From Gnetum montanum (taxonomy: Eukaryota > Streptophyta > Gnetopsida > Gnetales > Gnetaceae): a stretch of DNA of 64,000 bases. Below the pieces are notes generated by a model. The model did not search any database, was not told the origin of the DNA, and was given only the letters and a program-made list of their open reading frames with translations. The position numbers and the translations under genes were made by a program. Positions within the stretch are counted from its first letter, which is position 1. Every line of letters begins with the position of its first letter. The stretch lies in assembly GCA_015680685.1 (NCBI GenBank), contig MNCI01014407.1:377361-441360 (forward strand), written 5' to 3'. This document shows, piece after piece, positions 1 to 11,551 of the stretch.

Positions 1-1240
1 AGTTCCTTTTTTAAGTTATCAAATGCTTCCTGGCAATGGTTTTTCCATTCAAAGTTAACTCCTTTTTTAAGCAAGTGTTGCATTGGATGTAATTTATCTA
101 TTAGCCTTGCAATAAACCTTCGTTTGAATTGTACCCTGCCTTGCAATCTGCCCAATTACTTAAGGTTCATAGGTGATGCTAAGTTAACAATGGCTTTGAG
201 TTTATTAGGATCTACCCGTATCCTTTTTTCTGACACTACAAAGCCTAACATGCATCCAGTTTTGACTTAGAAGACACATTTTTTGAGATTGAGGTGGAGG
301 TCATGCCTACAGCAACATTGAAGGACCAAGTTCAAGTCATTTGCATGATCAAAAGCTTTCTTAGATTTAACTGCTATATCATCCACATAATCATTTATCC
401 ATTCCAAAAGATAGTCACTGAAAATGTAAGTCATTGCTCATTAATATGTTGTTCCAACATTTTTTGGCCTGAAGGGCATCATCGTGTAACAGAAGGTTCC
501 CCAAGGGGTCATGAAGGTGGTGGCCAGTTGATATTCTGGGTTTATATAGATTTGATTGTATCCCAAGAATCCATCCATGAAGAATAGTAAAGCATGGCCA
601 ACCATAGTATCAACAAGTTGGTCAATACTGGGAAAGGGGAAATCATCCTTAATGGTTGCATTATTCAAATCTCGAAAGTCTATACAAATTTGTATGCCCC
701 TAATTTTCTTGGGGATGACTACGATGTTTGATACCTAGTCTACATAATCAACCATCCGAATGACCCCATCTTGATAAAGTTTGGTGATTTCATCATGCAC
801 AGCTAATGCAATTTCTAGTTTGATTTCGCAAGCCTTTTGTTTGACTGGTTTGACACGTGAATCTAGGATGATATTGTGTTGTATTATGCATGGGTCTAAG
901 CCTGGCATATCTTCATAGGACCATGCAAACACTTTGATATTATCATCGAGGACTTTAGGGATATTTTGTTGAACCTGTTGCTCCAGTAGAGAGCTAATCT
1001 TTAACATGCTCACCTCACCTCTGGATGTAGTCATGGGAATTTCAATAAGTGGGTCCTCAGTTACATTGCCAGCTTCTAAGTATAAGGCTTGGACTAGATG
1101 TTCAAGCCAGTCTAGGGATGTTTCTAAGGATGCTATGTTGGTGTCAAAATGGGGTGGTTCAAAGTCTATAAGCTCTATGTTCAAGTGTCTTATAAATCTT
1201 CCATAGGGTCCTGTCAGAATTAAGGTGTCAAGTGAGACCT
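1..1240 (-). pseudogene. Element A: gypsy (Tat/Ogre-type) reverse transcriptase region, partial
   Basis: On the minus strand this is the polyprotein segment leading into reverse transcriptase, which copies retrotransposon RNA into DNA. From 1,184 down it reads NIKVFAWSYEDMPGLDP, the conserved stretch just before RT. Near 560-600 comes FMDGFLGYNQI, and the catalytic YVDD box is intact at about 378-389 (read as YVDDIAVKSK). The thumb region continues to base 1 and the rest lies outside the window. In-frame stops and frame changes (for example around 440 and 730) show it cannot encode a full enzyme. Upstream frame remains readable to about 1,240 with a stop. The lineage call rests on the pre-RT and post-YVDD sequence resembling plant Tat/Ogre polyproteins, recalled rather than searched. 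Confidence 0.85.
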
Positions 1241-1279
1241 ACTCAACATAGAAACATGAAGTGAAATGTATGCAAGGTG

Positions 1280-1480
1280 ATTATGCAATGTTATAAAATT
1301 GCTAGTTTAAGGTCTTATTAGATCATAATGATTCAAAACTATATTTAAAAATTGCCAATTTAAGTTCTTAGTGGATCATCACTATGATTATAGTGTAAAG
1401 GGAACTCCAAAATCACCAATTTAAGGTCATAGCAGACCATCACTATGGTTATAGAATGAGGGGTTGAATCAAATGTTAAA
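1280..1480. repeat. Diverged tandem repeats, left flank of the insert
   Basis: Three imperfect units of roughly 55-68 bases start near 1,305, 1,360 and 1,420. Each carries a core like AATTTAAGGTC followed by GATCATCACTATG. A related core recurs as a shorter unit at 6,855-7,045, so the two arrays look like halves of one array separated by the intervening 5.3 kb. Confidence 0.5.
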
Positions 1481-1654
1481 ATTTTTTTTTTGGAAATCTA
1501 TCTGCTATGCTGTAGGGAACATGGGGTGTCCCATGTTATGCATGGGACATGGCACATTTTGCATTACGCATGGAACACAAGACATTCCACGTCACGCGTT
1601 ACCCACAGGACATGGGACATCCTAAAAAAGCAACATGTTTTGTGGACCTGAAGG

Positions 1655-1665
1655 ATATAAATAGG
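1655..1665 (+). promoter_or_regulatory. Candidate TATA box
   Basis: ATATAAATAGG lies in an otherwise non-coding block, about 1.3 kb upstream of the gene-like unit that begins near 3,011. It matches the plant TATA consensus; use is unproven. Confidence 0.4.
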
Positions 1666-2339
1666 GGTTTACCCATGGTAAACCTGTCATTTTCACCATT
1701 AGAGCTAATAGCCTAGAGCATAGCACAATTCAAAGAGAGAGTGTAGTAGTTGTAGCGTAACCACCAAGAAGCCCAAGATTATTGTCAACACAATGGCATG
1801 TAGGAGTGAGCACAAACATCAGGGTCTCACTAATGTGGACAAAGAGGAGTGCACCTTGCGATGGCTTCCTAGAGCACAGATTGAACAACAATAAGAGGCA
1901 CCGTCTGCCCAATAAGCTGCTATGCTACCTTTGGTTGTGTTACACATTTTTGTTTGTTGTTCTTAATTTGTTTTTATTTTTAAGAAAATGTTGTTGCCAC
2001 TATCTCCATCATGGCTACCATGCCCTGGTTACCATAACTACCATGGCCACTATGCCATGGTTGTTGCTACCATGGTGTTGGCTACCGCCATCACTACGCC
2101 ATGGCTGTTACCACTGCCATTGCAACTACTGCCATGGCTGTAACGTTGTGACCATGATTGCCATTACTACAACTAGGGAAATGTACCTATATTTTATTTT
2201 TAGGTGATGGTTTGAGCATCCTAGGTAGCATAGCACACGTGAAGGGTTTTTTTCTTGCATTTCCCATGGTGGAATAGGACAGGGGGTTTTTCTTTAGGCC
2301 ATGTTGCCTTTGATAGCGTAACTAACAGGCTATGTCGTG

Positions 2340-2700
2340 TTTCTAGTGCTTGTTACACTATGTGAGGCATAGTTGCTACGTTGCATAGGGCATAGCCACT
2401 ATGTTGCTACGTTGCATGTGATGTAGCTGCTACAATGTGCAGGACGTAACTGCTACATCGCTACATTGCTACGTTACACGTGATGTAATTGCTACGTTGC
2501 ACGTGATGCAATCGCTACACTACACAAGACATAACCACTACACCACTATGCTTTGCGTGTGGGGTGTAGCCACTACGCTATAGTCACTATGCTATGCATG
2601 CGAGGCATAGCCGCTATGCTACTACATTGTAGCCACTATGTTGCGTGTGCAGGGCATAGCTGCTACACTGCGCATGACGTAGCTACTAAGCTATGGGATG
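2340..2700. repeat. GCTACG/GCATAG motif array
   Basis: The block is built from imperfect units of about 30-35 bases repeating variants of GCTACGTTGCATG and GGCATAGCCACTATG. The same vocabulary (GCTACG, TAGCATAGCATAG) dominates the LTR of element A at 12.66-13.34 kb, suggesting a common origin with Tat/Ogre-like LTRs. Confidence 0.55.
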
Positions 2701-3010
2701 AATACTTGGAAAAATTTTGGTTCTCTTGATAGTACCATGGGTGTAATGCCTCATATTTATATAAACATTTTATCAATGGGCTACTACACTATACAGTAGT
2801 GTAACCAACACTTAGACAAAAAATTTTCAAAAAATTTTTAAACTAATGTTTTCGGTTATGCCATGCAGGGTTATGTTAAAACCAATCTTAATTGTAATTA
2901 AGTTAGTAGAGGCTCTAAGTTGCCTAAGTCCCCCTATGGCTAATGGTCCCCCTCCCCATGTACAAGTAAGGGACTAGGTGGTCTAGTTTCGAGAAGGTGC
3001 AAAGGAATTT

Positions 3011-6000
3011 TTGGAGTTCCTACTGCATCATTTCAGTGTAATATTATGCTCACACCTGTCAACTAAGATAGTGGGTGTTCTAGTTGAAACGTTACTACCT
3101 GGGATGAACCAAGGCATCCTAAGATTCATGACCAATGAATCCACTAAAAAAGAAGTGGTAGGGGGCTCAAGTCAACATCCAAAAGGCTTGAGACTCCTAT
3201 CTTGGATTTGGGCCATGCCTAAATTTAAGTGTTTTCATAAGTATAACACATTGTTTATTGCTTTCCATATGGGCACCTCCTTTCAAAACCCACCTAGGAT
3301 TGTCTATTGTGCTAGCGTGTGAGTCCTATGAACATACTTAGACATGTTATATCATTTAGCTTGTATGTGGTGGAATTCTTATTATGTACTATGGGTTGCT
3401 AGATTTGTGATTGACAAGGATAACCTCCACGATAAAGAGGGTGCATTGGCGTTGGCTAAAACAAACCTACAAGAGTTCTCTTCTAATAAGAACCTGCATG
3501 CTGGGGTCATAGAACAGCTTGGGACCAACTTTAAAACCTATCCAACCAAATACACTAGGTTATATCTGAAGTGTGAGGAACTCAGGTGGTTGGATGGCGA
3601 ATGGATGTCTCGTTGGGTGCCCACCATAGAAGAAGTTCTAGTGAAAATACCACCATTCCCTATGCCATTCACACCAAGTGAGTTAGGTTATGCACTTTTT
3701 TTCATGTGCTCTTGATTGATTAATTTTGTTATTTTTTTGGCTAATTTTATTCTAGATTATTGTAGTGGTGACCAAGTCCAAGGAGGTTACGATAATCACC
3801 TTAGGATGTAATGAATCCAACCTTTTCTGTAAGTATGGCGACGTTGATGAGTCACAGCATTGGTTGTGAAATGGGGCTCCAGTCATAATTTTTTAGAAGG
3901 TCCAATAGGCTGGGCTTATGGACCTTTTCTTAGTAGTAAATCCCAGCATTCCAGCTACGAAAATGCTCGTCCTTGTTAATTCTTTTACAAAAAGTGTTGA
4001 CCACTTTTTCACGCAAGTCCACAATGTGCAAGTGGTATTTGAAATTACCAAAAACCTTTTTTTAGATCTTTTTAGCATCCCTTCTAATGGTTTAACTATG
4101 GGAGAGAAGATTGGAAAAGATGTAAACCATCGAGGGAACATATAAGAATGGCTAGGGACAAACAAAGATTGCAAGGCAATTTACATGAATAAGGTTAAGT
4201 TAGAGGTAGCCCAAGAGATTTACCTTGTCTTCCAAGCTCATGCCTTTCCCAAGCTACTTTCCCAAGGAAAGATTATTGGGGTAGAGTAAGCTTGGATCAT
4301 GAGAGATGTAATAGAAGAGGGGACACATTATAATTGGGCTAGGTGCCTTGCAGAAGGCTTGTAGTCTGAAATGGTTAAGCTTCATGACAAACTTGACACA
4401 CATTTCAATGTGCATTTTATCTTTTTAATAGCTTGTCTATGATAGTTTTTTGAATTTTTGGTGGTCTAGCAGAATGGGATCTGGGTGTTACAGGATCGTA
4501 CCCAAATATCCAAACCATGGATTCACTAGGTATTTTGCACCACCCAATCTCAGGACCCTCTAGAAGCTATTGGGGAGTCCTTTTCAATAATGATGAAGGA
4601 TTGGGTAAGACCGTCTTTTCATGCACAAGACAGCTTTGGAGAGGCCCTCCTTAGTAACACCGACAACGTAGTCAGGGAGCACACCTTATTGTAGAAATGG
4701 TGAAGTCAAAGTTGTAACTTAAGAAGCCTCATCCTATAGAAGAGCCTCCACATATAAGCAAGGAAAGGAGTAAAAGATTACGGATCAAAGTTCGTAATGT
4801 GTAAGCTATGCTTGTTGGTGAGTATTCCTTAGCTATCTTGCTCACTACTTTTTTTTCATGCACATGTTGGGGTAGCATCTTAACTTTGGCTTGTGTTTAG
4901 TGGATGAAGAAGAGGTTCTTGCTCCTAAGGTAGAGGCTGCTGCTATGGAAGAAGAGGAGGAGGTCCCTACCGTAGATGAGGAAGCCCCTTCCATAGACAA
5001 AACTTTTACAAACTATGCCCCAAAACTCGAGGGGCATATGGTAGTTGAAGATGCTGCCACACTTTTTTTAAGGTAATTTAAGGAAGAAGGGCTACAGTTT
5101 GAGGCTGGTGGGTTTGATGATTTGTTTGATAGTGTGCTGATGGGTGATCCTCACCCCCCTCCCCCTCCACACNNNNNNNNNNNNNNNNNNNNNNNNNNNN
5201 NNNNNNNNNNNNNNNNNNNNNNNNNNNNNNNNNNNNNNNNNNNNNNNNNNNNNNNNNNNNNNNNNNNNNNNNNNNNNNNNNNNNNNNNNNNNNNNNNNNN
5301 NNNNNNNNNNNNNNNNNNNNNNNNNNNNNNNNNNNNNNNNNNNNNNNNNCCACTCTCACCCCAGAGGGTTTGCTAGATAGAAGCTTTGCACTATCATTTA
5401 TGTTACTTCTCACTTTCCTTTTTCTCTTCTTCACAATGCTAACATGATTTATTACATAGCGAGCACTACCTCTACTAAGGATCCTAAGTCTTCTTCCTCA
5501 TCTCGCCTACAGCCATGGACAGAAACCCCAGATAAATTTACTTTTATGGAAGAGGTAGTTGATGATATGATTGACCGCTTAAGGCAAATTTACCCTGAGA
5601 TAGGTGTATTTGAACTATGGCATTTGCTCTCTATTTTATTCTATTTTGCCATCATCTTATAATAAATGCTTCCTTATGTTTGATATAATAGCTTCTCAAC
5701 TTAAGTGGGATCCAAAATAGGCAGTTGAAGTTGATGTTGTGCCTGAACTCCCTTCAAAGGTCACCGAGCTACCTTGTCATATATACGATGAGGTAAGAAA
5801 ATGTGCACTATACTCAGCATGATCCTTGTGGAAGTGTAAATGCGTTAACAAAGACCTTTGGAAAAGGGTTCAAAAACTTGAGAAAGAGAAAGCAATTCAA
5901 GTAGTCAAGTTGGAAGATTTGTATTTAAGGAATGAGTTCTTAATGGCTTGTGACACTTCTGATGGCATTTGGCATACAGCCGTAATCGATTATTCTAGAT

Positions 6001-6680
6001 ACTAGTCGACCATATGGGACAAAAACAAGGCTACCCGCGAAGTAATTGAACAACACTTGCAAATGGATCTATTGGCCCAGAAGAATCAAGATTGGAAGGA
6101 TTACAGTGCCAAAGTATATGAGTGGGGACAGGCACGAAACAAATCATAAACACATGTATAAGATGGAACATGTTGCCTATCACCAAAGGTATAGGGATGT
6201 ATCTGTAGAATGTTGCACTCGTGAGCTATTTCTCGATGTAATTGGCACTACTCATGCCTATGATAAATTTGCAAAGCATGTAGTGATGAGTGAATATCTC
6301 GAGAGAGAGATAACCTTGCCTTCTAGGGAGACCACTACTACCACCTTTTCCCTAGGGCCACCTACCTAGATAGTTGTGGAAAAAGGAAAGATTGTGGTAG
6401 GCGTTGATCTCAGAGAAGAGGATTGGGCCAATTTAACGGAGGAGGAAATTCTATGATGCTTAGCATCTGGCCTTGACAAAATACCTCCAAAGATTGATGC
6501 AAGCCCATCTCAAGTAGCCAAGCTTTACTTTATTGTAGTTTATTTGGTGAGAACCTTATGCATTTCCCTTTCTCACTTGTTAATGCATTACTTTATTCTT
6601 GATTCATGTAGCATCCAAATGAGAATGTGGGACCTAGCAAGATAGCAAATAAAGACACCAGTAAAGACCCATAACCTATT
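3011..6680 (+). pseudogene. Decayed multi-exon gene-like unit inside element A
   Basis: I do not recognise the protein. Exon 1 is open from 3,011 to 3,677 except for two in-frame TGA codons (3,320 and 3,329), which is why it looks like two ORFs in one frame. Well-formed short introns follow: 3,678-3,755 (GTGAGT...TTCTAG), 4,818-4,900 (GTGAGT...TTTAG) and 6,547-6,611 (GTGAGA...TGTAG). Acceptors also sit at 5,459 and 5,691. Coding-like pieces include the acidic stretch at 4,901-5,076, a Ser-rich piece followed by FMEEVVDDMIDRLRQIYPEI at 5,460-5,602, and a possibly helical stretch at 6,000-6,370 that changes frame near 6,150. A gap removes 5,173-5,349. The closest idea is a retrotransposon-carried ORF or captured host gene; plant-mobile-domain proteins were considered without a firm motif match. 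Confidence 0.4.
5173..5349. other. Assembly gap (N run)
   Basis: All bases are N. Reading frames that cross it are not evidence of coding. It falls within the gene-like unit, after its acidic exon. Confidence 0.99.
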
Positions 6681-6854
6681 GAAAACAATTTTTTCTTTCA
6701 AGTATAACCCTTGTTACACAATGTTGCCACTCTAAGAATGTACTTAAGTTTCGACTATATATATTTCCAGTTTAATGAAACATAAGATACTTGTCTTATT
6801 TTATTTAGTTAATATTTTTTATTGATGTACTTGGATCTCTTGTGGGCCCCATGC

Positions 6855-7045
6855 TATAGTTTAGGGCCATTTTGGACCATCACTAGTTTAAGGCCATTTT
6901 GGGCCATCACTAGTTTTAGGCCATTTCGGGCCATGGCTAGTTTAGGACCATCTTGGGCGATTGCTAGTTTAAGGCCATTTCAGGCCATCACTAGTTTAAA
7001 GCCATTTCAAGCCATGGGGTAGTTTAAGGCCATTTTGGCCCTAGC
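6855..7045. repeat. Minisatellite, about 31-base unit
   Basis: Six to eight imperfect copies of a unit like CTAGTTTAAGGCCATTTTGG followed by GCCATCA run head to tail. The frame from 6,822 to 7,022 is only a translation of this array. The core resembles the larger units at 1,280-1,480 on the other side of the insert. Confidence 0.8.
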
Positions 7046-7241
7046 TAGTGGAGTCTCTAGAGAGTGGGTTGCCAATTTTAGGCCTTGGTAGTCCATGTGA
7101 TAGTTTAAGTCCATTCTAGGCTAGGGTGATATAGCCAGCATGAAAAGTAATGTGATGCAAACTTGAAACTATACAAACAAGAAAGTGCATAAACAAAGAT
7201 GTTAAAAATAAAAGATGCTCAGAGTAACCTGGCACTAGGCC

Positions 7242-8094
7242 CTAATTGTGTAATTTTTTCCTAACCATGTGTAGGTTAGGTGAGGTATACGGCCTTGAAG
7301 ACTTGAGATGATATTCTTCTATGCTATCATCCACCATTTGAAAGGGCAATTCAGCCCACATGGTTTCTTCGTGTAAGTTGGTGGTTTTTTCCGACTCATT
7401 GGTTGAACATTGAATTTTAGTATGGATAGGTGATACATCTTCAGAGATTTCTATCTTTGATCCTTGCTCCATGTTTATATTGTTTATAGTCCAAGGGGCT
7501 ATGTCATCACCAAAAATCACCACCTCTCCACTCGAGTAGTGTAGGTAGATTTCTTGGTATATAGGTAAAGAGACAACCCTTAATTGGGCTAACCATGATC
7601 TTCCCAAGATCAAGTTAAACCTAGGCCATCTCCTCTACCATGATAAATTCTACATTGGTGGGAAACTGGTCCCGTACCACAAAATTAATAGTAACAGTTC
7701 CCTTAACCATGACACATGCCTTGTTGAATGACTTTAAAAAAGAAGTGGTTGTGGACTTGATTTGATCCACCAAGCCCAACTTGTCAACAATAGGGAATAG
7801 GATCACATTAGTTATAGCTCCATCATTAATGTGCACCCTACGAATTTTGTAATGACCTATATAGATTGTTATAAACGTGGGGGCAGTTGTTACCTAACCC
7901 TTTTCAAGGTCAGCTTTAATGGCCTTGTCATGAAAAACCAGATGTTTTGGTTGGGGTTCTACCACCATAGATGAAAGCATAACAGTTTGGATGGCTCTCT
8001 CCTCAGCTGGCATCTTTTCACTAACAAGGATAGATGTTAGCATATGAACCAAAGCCTCACAGTGGGCCATTGAATTCATTATTAAATCATACAA
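7242..8094 (-). pseudogene. Element A: retropepsin-like protease region
   Basis: The minus strand encodes the aspartic protease that would cut the polyprotein. The active-site region reads HINDGAITNV at about 7,806-7,833, where plant elements normally have D(S/T)GA or D-x-GS, so the motif is altered. Downstream, starting at 7,613, comes ILGRSWL, matching the conserved ILGRPW block that follows protease in Tat/Ogre elements. Upstream (8,094-7,894) the frame reads into VFHDKAIKADLEKG, a typical pre-protease stretch. One in-frame stop at about 7,620 separates the active site from ILGRSWL and another lies near 7,892. The sequence from 7,241 down to about 7,145 has no clear coding and may be the start of the intron known between protease and RT in Ogre elements. 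Confidence 0.75.
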
Positions 8095-8966
8095 GCTTAG
8101 AATTGTATTTTTTTTTTTGTTTCAAAGCTTGTCTAACCTATGAAAGCACATCTAGAAAGTCTGTCCCACTATCTAGTTGTTTGCCAATTTTTTCTTCTTC
8201 TATATGCCCTAGAAGATGAATCTCTCGAGGAGGCATGGCTTTGGATTAGACAATAACCTTTTTTGGATTAGGGGGTGATGGTTGCATATGTGTGTCAATA
8301 CCAGTCTTTTGATAATAAGGTCATAGGAACTACCGACAAAGGGGTAGGCTTCGGGGGGCCCAATGCAATGTGTTCTCTAGCCAACCTATCTACTAGGCGT
8401 TCATCATGTTTTCTTGGATGAGAAGGCTACAATGCAATTCCCACCACTAGACTTTGAATAGGTGGTGAATGTGTAGGCTTTGGTATCCTTATAACAAAGG
8501 GTGCCTATGTTGTTAGGGTAGTGCATTGAGGGACCTTTACTATGAAAGGGGTAATAGGCCCCTGTGATGACATCTTAACAACAAAAGGGGATTGTTACTG
8601 AAGTGTTGTTGAAGCCTTCGCCCTCTGAGAAGGGGCTTGGACCACAAATGGCTTGTTCATGGACTCCATATTATCATCAATGCTAATAGCATTGATAGTA
8701 TAGCCTACATTATTGGTGTTCAATGGGTCTTTGTAAACATTCATCGACTAGTTTTCAAGCCGAATAGGACTAGTTTCATCAAGGACCAACTTTCCTTGAT
8801 CGATCATTCATTGAATATCATCTTTTAATGCTATGAAATAGTTGGTATCATGACAACACAATTGGTAGTAGTTACAAAATCATTTGAGCCTAAAATTTTT
8901 ATGCACAAGAGGCTCATTAGGTGTGGCCATAGAGGGGTCACGAAGGATTTCACAATATCTCTCGTG
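8095..8966 (-). pseudogene. Element A: gag-protease linker
   Basis: This stretch links gag to protease on the minus strand. In the main frame it reads low-complexity, Pro/Ser/Gln-rich pieces with several stops, for example around 8,820 and 8,500. I see no named domain. Its position between a recognisable gag and a recognisable protease is the only support. Confidence 0.5.
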
Positions 8967-10705
8967 TCACTTATGGGCCTCTACTAACATTTTCTTAAAT
9001 TGAATGTTCCCAGCATTCAATAGTTGGTCCAATAGCTTCAATAGCTTAATTGGCAATGGAGTATATTTGGAGTAATCCTTATGCTCAAAATTTGGCCTCA
9101 ACATAGCTTGTGTCATGGCCATCAACACTACAGGTTGGCTAACCCCTGTGTTGCCAGAGCTTGGTGCTTTGGTAGTAGTGGTTGTGGTTTTAGGTGCTTT
9201 GGCAAGTTTTTTGTTGTTGGGCTTAGTTTCATTGGCTATAGTGGCCACAGTGGACTTCTCCTTTTCTTTTTCTTTCTTTACATACACATTTTTGTAAGTT
9301 ATGTAAGTCGAGTCTTTACTTGCTTCTACTATGTCTTGTATACAATTTTTTTTGCACGAAACCTTGACTAAGGAAATGTGGCACTAAGTAATATAACTTA
9401 GATTTGATGAAATCATTTACAACCCCTTTAAAGATAACAAGTAAATGGGATTCGATGATCGGTTCATGAATTTCATTCAAAGTAGTGCTCTAGCATTGTA
9501 TAAATTTTTGAACGGGTTCTAATGGTTCTTGCTTAACGTTCATAAGTTGATCTAGGATAACTTCTGGCTTCAAGTTATACTTGAAGGAAGTCACAAATTA
9601 GCTCAACAACTCTTCTAATGTTGAAATTGACATGCAAGGAAGTGCACGATACCAATCCAAAGCCTTACCAGTCAATGACATGGCAAAAACATGAATGATG
9701 GCATGTGGCCATGGTTGTAATAACAAGGATTTAGATCTGAAGGTAACTAGGTGGACATTCGGATCACCCTCTCCATTATATTTTGTGAACTAGGGGAGTT
9801 GTACCCCAAGAGGCAATGTAAGTGGAGGAATGACTAGGTTGATTGGGTCATCATGGTAAAAATTCATTACTTGGACCATTTCAAAACCAGCAACTTTAAG
9901 CCACTTAACTTCATCCATAAATGATGGTCTGGATAAGCTGAAAGGCTTGGTCCAGTCCTGGGGGTGTTACAGGAGGTTGCACGAATTGGACCGCTTGTGG
10001 AGTTGCCGAAGCAACCATCATTGGGGGTGCTATTGGTGTAGCAACCAATCCCATTGGAGGTGTTATCGATGCAACTCCCACCGGTGGCATCACCTAAGTG
10101 GCCCATAGCCCAATGGGTGGTGCTACTAGAGCAACTACCATTGGTGATGCCATGGAAATGGTTATGTGTCTAGTTGCTAGAGCAAACAACATCCTCATGG
10201 TTGGTTGTACCACGTGTGATGCTTGATATGTGTGGGGCTACACATATTATGGTATCTAAGACACTTGAACCATAGGATAAGACGTTGATGTCCACCACAT
10301 GGTTGAGGTTGGGCCTACTATTAATGGTGGAATGGGTACAGAAGAGGTAACAAAAGTAGGACTTATATACAGTTGTGATGTGGGCATGGTATGCACATAG
10401 GGCAATGTAGGCATCACAAACATCGATTGCACAACTTGAAGGGATTAAGAAGGAATGATAAAGGTGAATGAATTCGAAGGCCTTGCCTACTATTGTGATG
10501 ATATCACTTGATGACTACCCATCACCAAGGAGAGTTTGGGGTGTGGCAGTGTCATGGAAGTCACAAAAGAAGCAGAAGATTGTGACTAGTGTGAATGAAA
10601 GATAGAAATAAACTGAGCAGTTGTGGTATAGACAAGGCCATCATCGTTAGAGTAATATTCTAACTCCTCTTGCCCATCATGAAGAGGTTCATCATAGTAA
10701 GACAT
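8967..10705 (-). pseudogene. Element A: gag (retrotransposon capsid region)
   Basis: This is the structural gene for the particle shell. A start at 10,703-10,705 opens an acidic N-terminus (MSYYDEPLHDGQEELEYY). A long Pro/Ala/Val-rich low-complexity stretch follows (about 10,110-9,910). The capsid signature is then at about 9,800-9,600: YNGEGDPNVHLVTF and, further on, HVFAMSLTGKALDWY, both typical of the plant Retrotrans_gag domain. A Lys/Thr-rich tail with LNAGNIQFKKMLVEA ends near 8,967. Stops and frame changes break it repeatedly (near 9,590, 9,790 and 10,250). No zinc knuckle was found. Confidence 0.75.
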
Positions 10706-11533
10706 TGTGTCCCATTCTCTTGACCCACCCAATTACACAAGTTGGTTTAAAAGCCATTGAAACATTTTAGTGAGCAGGATGATGGTCTCAAGAGTAGGAA
10801 GGAACTCCCTTCCATTTCAATGGATAACTTCAAAATTATGCTTTTCCTCAAATTCATGATGATCTAATGGTAGGCTTTCTTGGATTTTTACACATAAAAA
10901 TTTGTATCACTCTTCATCATGAGGCACATGTTTGGGTGATTGATGTTGCAGTTGAAGAGACTGCTGCGGTATCCGTACTAGGCTAAGTGGTTACTTGTGA
11001 TATATCCCACATTGTAGGGGATGATGTATTTTCAAGCCCAAAGTGGTAGGCAAGGTGTTAGGTGGATTCATTCTTGTTATGTCAAATATGAGGTGCACAA
11101 TACAGCAATCAATGGAAAATGGTGAAATATAGTAACTTTTTGAGCTAATGTGCCTAAATAGCCAAAAACCAGAAAGTCTGAGTGAACCACCATAAATAGT
11201 AGTTTACACTATTACACTATGCTGGGGGGAACTGCTACATTGGAAAAAAGTGTTACACTGTAGGTGTTACACTATTCATGCTATGCTACGTGGAATAGAG
11301 ATAGTGTAACATAGTAGAAAATTCTAGGCTTTTCATCTTATAGGGTTCTAGTGGAACCATCAATAGGGACTAATCTGCACCAACGTAGACGTAGACCACT
11401 ACTACACTGGCCTAAGAGCTAGCTACTACCATAGCAGGTCCATAGGGGCGTTATGTCTATGCTAGCTGTTTGCTACCAATGAGGGTGTAGAAAGAATGTA
11501 GGGCTACCCATAGCACATAGAACGAAGGTTCAA
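10706..11533 (-). other. Element A: leader between PBS and gag
   Basis: About 830 bases of 5' leader lie between the primer site and the gag start. No coding is evident. Parts near 11,200-11,320 repeat the TACACTATGCT vocabulary of the LTR. Confidence 0.5.
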
Positions 11534-11551
11534 GCCCTCCTTCTAGTGCCA
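11534..11551 (-). promoter_or_regulatory. Element A: primer binding site
   Basis: The minus strand reads TGGCACTAGAAGGAGGGC, beginning five bases after the LTR end (...GATGCTACA). TGGC at the start and the distance from the LTR are what a tRNA primer site should show. It differs from the TGGCGCCGTTGCC-type site of the other gypsy elements here. I do not name the tRNA. Confidence 0.65.

Larger units (their letters stand above)
1490..2960 (+). repeat. LTR-like promoter and repeat region of the inserted segment
   Basis: This stretch behaves like an LTR or promoter block. It holds a TATA box (ATATAAATAGG, about 1,655-1,665), direct repeats of GGGACATGG upstream of it (1,540-1,625), a CATGG/CTACCA-rich simple region (1,990-2,150), and a long array of GCTACG/GCATAG motifs at about 2,340-2,700. 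No matching downstream copy was found, so calling it an LTR is inference. No reading frame here looks protein-like; the frame from 1,782 to 2,207 is simple-sequence translation. Confidence 0.4.

Noticed and set aside
1782-2207. 141-residue frame rich in Cys, His, Trp and Leu
   Set aside because: It translates CATGG/CTACCA simple sequence inside an LTR-like block.
5078-5434. Frames crossing 5,173-5,349
   Set aside because: They run through Ns, so their length is not evidence.
6822-7022. Frame encoding a repeated LRPFWAI-type peptide
   Set aside because: It is the translation of the 31-base minisatellite; there is no start context or homologue.
9867-10106. Gly/Ser/Asn-rich frame of 79 residues
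   Set aside because: It is the shadow of the Pro/Ala/Val-rich low-complexity stretch of element A gag in a neighbouring frame.
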